A stretch of DNA of 7,271 bases from JAAEQG01 sp023133475. Its GTDB lineage: Bacteria; Planctomycetota; Phycisphaerae; UBA1845. Numbering within the stretch: position 1 is the first letter of the stretch; each line of letters opens with the position of its first letter. A program made the translations under genes and the position numbers. The DNA lies in assembly GCA_030631415.1 (NCBI GenBank), contig DAOVLE010000248.1, forward strand, positions 1 through 7,271, written 5' to 3'. This document shows positions 5,257-7,271 of this stretch, in pieces. The notes under the pieces were generated by a model. It did no database searches, had not been told where the DNA came from, and saw nothing but the letters and a program-made list of their open reading frames with translations.

Positions 5257-5260
5257 CTAC
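5121..5260 (-). repeat. Composite element 2: modules A-B-C-C', reverse orientation
   Basis: Read on the minus strand the order is A (5260-5240), B (four TTGGAC(T/C) heptamers at 5235-5208 plus a partial), proximal C arm (5202-5167), a 10-nt loop, and distal arm (5156-5121). The arms are complementary at 33 of 36 positions. Compared with element 1, the proximal arm differs at one base and the distal arm at two. The TAG of the leading GTAG in module A is the permease stop codon. Confidence 0.9.
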
Positions 5261-6099
5261 TCGCGTGATACTTTCCGGGGCATGAGCTCACGCCGCGTCA
5301 CCAGCAGGCTGGACAAAGCCAAAGCGATAAGAACGATCACAAACAGGGTGGGCAGACCGGTGGCACCTTCGGGGTAGAGTTGTTGTCGCAACTCAGCCGA
5401 CATCTCAGACTGGTAAAACAGATGAGTCAGCCGCGGCATCGCCCCGACCATGGTCACCCGAAGCGGATGCAACAGGCTGTAGACTCGCGCCCCAATCGGT
5501 ATGTTGCCGATGACGATTTCCACCACGATCAGATAGAACGCCGACAGCGCCAACGGCTGGGCAGTGAACATGCCAATCGCGGTAAAGACCGCCAAAAATC
5601 CCACCACCCCAACAGGGATCATCGCAAGATAACAGACCAGATCGTGCCCGGGGCTCCAATCCGCATAGCCGGGCGAACCGGCAAGCAAGGTCGGCATATC
5701 CTGCCCGAGAAACGTGCTCAGGTGCAAAGCGACTATGGCCAGATCGCACAACACTGCCAGCGCAAAAGCGGTGGATATGAACTTCACCAACAACACCGTG
5801 CTTCGCCGCATTCGCCGCGTGATCAAATGCACCAGGGTGTGCCCCTCCACCTCCGCCCCAATCAGCCCCGTGCCATGCACCATGCACACCAGTGGAACGA
5901 TAACCATGATAAGCAAAAACTGCACCAGGGCGTGGTAAAATTTCCACAACGACTCAACGTTCACCAGCGGTGAGTCAACATTGCGAACTACAAGTGTCAG
6001 CACGGATGGGCCGGCCAACAGCGCCAACGCCATCCAGATTTTGCGGGTTAACAGGGTTTGCCGCAACGTGAACCAGAATAGTGCTATGATAGGCCCCAT
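5257..6099 (-). CDS. ABC-2 type transporter permease subunit
   Basis: A 280-residue inner-membrane protein, the membrane partner of the ATPase encoded just upstream. Six hydrophobic segments are visible at about residues 22-37, 58-80, 102-128, 155-178, 182-200 and 249-268, the usual count for ABC-2 exporters. GAEVEGHTLVHLITRRMRRSTVLLVK (81-106, quoted in part) is the amphipathic coupling region between helices 2 and 3, with the G-x-E-x-x-x-x-T-x-x-x-L pattern common in the family. The substrate cannot be told. The ATG at 6099 begins 18 nt after the ATPase stop, with a weak GGGAA upstream, which suggests translational coupling. The protein ends in VSRE and its TAG is the TAG of repeat module A, so insertion of the repeat may have set the present C-terminus. 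Confidence 0.88.
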   Translation of the reverse strand: MGPIIALFWFTLRQTLLTRKIWMALALLAGPSVLTLVVRNVDSPLVNVESLWKFYHALVQFLLIMVIVPLVCMVHGTGLIGAEVEGHTLVHLITRRMRRSTVLLVKFISTAFALAVLCDLAIVALHLSTFLGQDMPTLLAGSPGYADWSPGHDLVCYLAMIPVGVVGFLAVFTAIGMFTAQPLALSAFYLIVVEIVIGNIPIGARVYSLLHPLRVTMVGAMPRLTHLFYQSEMSAELRQQLYPEGATGLPTLFVIVLIALALSSLLVTRRELMPRKVSRE

Positions 6100-6117
6100 G
6101 GGTTGTTCCCGATCCGG

Positions 6118-7062
6118 CTATGCACTTCGATTGGTGAGATACCCGAAGACCGCCTCCAGGTTTTCGTCGGCAGCGGCGATCTCGCGCACCGCAAGCCCTT
6201 CGTCAAGGATCATCCCGGGCAGATAGTCGTACACCTGCTCGGGCGTGCCTGTTTCGATCACTACGGTGTCCACCGCGGTTATGCTCAAGCCGACCACCGC
6301 CTCCAAGGCAGCGAGCTTCACCGCCAACCGCCGCGGCTGATCCACTCGCACCACGATCGAGTGCGGGCGGTCGTGAAGCTCGCGGCGGACGGTTTGCAGA
6401 TCACCCTCTGCCACAATCCGCCCGTGGTCGATCATCAGAATCTGTTTAGTGAGAGCCTCAACCTCGTGCAACACATGGCTGGAGAGCAGGATGTCAACAC
6501 CATGACGCTCCCCGCCGACAGGGTGAGCCAACTCGCGCAAGAGCTTGGCCAGGTCGTGACGGGCGACCGGGTCCGTCCCGGTAAAAGGCTCATCCAGGAT
6601 CAGCAACCTGGGTTTGTGAGCCAAAGCCTGGGCGATCTTGATTCGCTGGTGCATGCCCTTGGAGTAGCCCTTGATGGCCCGGTTGACGTGTTCGGTCATG
6701 CCGGTTCGTTCGATCGCTTCGCGGGCAGCCTTCCGCGCCGCCGAGCGCGACAGGCCTGAAACCTTGGCCAAAAACGTGACGAACTGCAAGCCGGTGAGGT
6801 TAGGCCAAAACGCATCGCCCTCCGGGCAATACCCGATCTGCGAGAGCACCGCCGGATTGTTCCACGCACGCCGCCCCAAAACGCGGATGGACCCCTTGCT
6901 CGGGCGAAGCTGGCCCATGGCCAAACCCATCAGCGTGCTCTTGCCCGCCCCGTTAGGGCCAACCAAACCCGTAATGCCCTGCCCCACCTTCGTAGTCACG
7001 TTGTTCAGCCCGATGACTTCGCCGTACCATTTCGACAGGGCGTTGAGCTCGATAATAGGCAT
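6118..7062 (-). CDS. ABC transporter ATP-binding subunit (ABC-2 exporter type)
   Basis: A 314-residue cytoplasmic ATPase that would drive the permease encoded 18 nt downstream. The Walker A motif is GPNGAGKST (35-43), the signature is YSKGMHQR (133-140) in place of LSGGQ, Walker B with catalytic glutamate is LLILDEP (153-159), the D-loop is TGTDP (161-165), and the switch histidine is in SSHVLHE (194-200). The Q-loop position reads IGYCPEGDAF, with glutamate instead of glutamine, as in many ABC-2 ATPases. After residue 225 there is an accessory C-terminal domain (about 90 residues) typical of CcmA/NatA-like exporters. The frame starts at a TTG at 7068; the ATG at 7062 is preferred, with GAGAGA 8 nt before it. 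Start and family are clear, substrate unknown. The stop is TAG. Confidence 0.94.
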   Translation of the reverse strand: MPIIELNALSKWYGEVIGLNNVTTKVGQGITGLVGPNGAGKSTLMGLAMGQLRPSKGSIRVLGRRAWNNPAVLSQIGYCPEGDAFWPNLTGLQFVTFLAKVSGLSRSAARKAAREAIERTGMTEHVNRAIKGYSKGMHQRIKIAQALAHKPRLLILDEPFTGTDPVARHDLAKLLRELAHPVGGERHGVDILLSSHVLHEVEALTKQILMIDHGRIVAEGDLQTVRRELHDRPHSIVVRVDQPRRLAVKLAALEAVVGLSITAVDTVVIETGTPEQVYDYLPGMILDEGLAVREIAAADENLEAVFGYLTNRSA

Positions 7063-7156
7063 CGCCAATTTCTCTCAGAGCGTGTTTGAAAAGCTATCAG
7101 CTCTCGGTGGATGTTTGGGCATAACGTAAACATTCAGTAAACCCGTCCAGCCTGTT

Positions 7157-7194
7157 GTACCGCCGGCTTCCAGCCGGCTGGAAGCCGGCGGTAC
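7157..7194. repeat. Perfect 38-bp palindrome upstream of the ABC operon
   Basis: GTACCGCCGGCTTCCAGCC (7157-7175) is followed without a loop by its exact complement (7176-7194). The inner part repeats GCCGGC and CCAGCCGGCTGG, so shorter foldings also exist. It lies 95 nt upstream of the ATPase start. It could be a cruciform, a transcript hairpin ending the upstream unit, or a dispersed palindromic repeat; no T-run marks a terminator on either strand. Confidence 0.9.
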
Positions 7195-7200
7195 GGTGGT

Positions 7201-7228
7201 GTCAGGCGCCCTGACCACGCTTGCGTGG
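7201..7228. repeat. Two adjacent short hairpins
   Basis: GTCAGG-CGC-CCTGAC (7201-7215) abuts CCACGC-TT-GCGTGG (7215-7228), both perfect. With the 38-bp palindrome they give three hairpins in 72 nt. The rest of this gap (7063-7156 and 7229-7271) shows no gene; a 64-codon frame across it is largely palindrome translation. Confidence 0.7.
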
Positions 7229-7271
7229 CCCTGCGCTCGGTAGTTGATCCGAACCTGCCATGGGTTCACTG

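Noticed and set aside
6103..6759. 218-codon open frame on the plus strand.
   Set aside because: Antisense shadow of the ABC ATPase gene, without motifs of its own.
7075..7269. 64-codon minus-strand frame upstream of the ABC ATPase.
   Set aside because: It consists largely of translated palindrome with no domain or ribosome site; more likely a non-coding leader or promoter region.

Overview
This window looks like chromosomal DNA from a planctomycete-like bacterium, probably Phycisphaerae or a related Planctomycetota lineage. That is inference. It rests on high-GC coding sequence, a CRTAC1-type FG-GAP/ASPIC protein, weak or variable Shine-Dalgarno sites, and gaps filled with many short palindromic and heptameric repeats. 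No 16S rRNA or other taxonomic marker is present.

All six supported genes lie on the minus strand, so transcription runs from high to low coordinates. In that order they are: an ABC-2 exporter ATPase (7062-6118) and its six-helix permease (6099-5257), 18 nt apart and surely one operon; a class I SAM-dependent methyltransferase of the type often found beside glycosyltransferases (4905-4159); a PilT/PilU-like type IV pilus ATPase (3837-2716) with its own good sigma70-like promoter at 3937-3965; a secreted or lipid-anchored seven-repeat FG-GAP (VCBS) propeller protein with a C-terminal ASPIC/UnbV domain (2529-859); and a RidA-superfamily protein lacking the usual catalytic arginine (657-193). 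Apart from the ABC pair, the genes share no obvious pathway. The plus strand holds no credible gene.

The notable content is between the genes. Every gap except the 18-nt one inside the ABC operon carries palindromic or tandem repeats, most of them from a small set reused within the window. I name them: A, a hairpin with arms GGCGGGT/ACCCGCC and leading GTAG; B, a tandem heptamer (A/G)GTCCAA; C, a pair of 36-nt inverted arms, each with its own CCCAYSGC-TTTA-GCSGTGGG hairpin; D, a 25 to 33-nt block with core CGACCGTAAGGGAGC; and E, a tandem heptamer C(A/C)ATTCT. A-B-C-C' occurs as a complete ordered composite twice, at 686-848 (+) and 5260-5121 (-). A-B occurs alone at 4938-5004, A alone at 4129-4149, and D four times over (single diverged copy, tripled end, and an inverted pair).

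Three genes end inside these modules: the FG-GAP protein takes its TAA from D, the PilT-like ATPase its TAG from the edge of D, and the permease its TAG from A. Base changes between copies are compensatory in both the small hairpins and the long C arms, which suggests folded structure is kept. The repeat system, not the genes, is the best candidate here for something not fully described.
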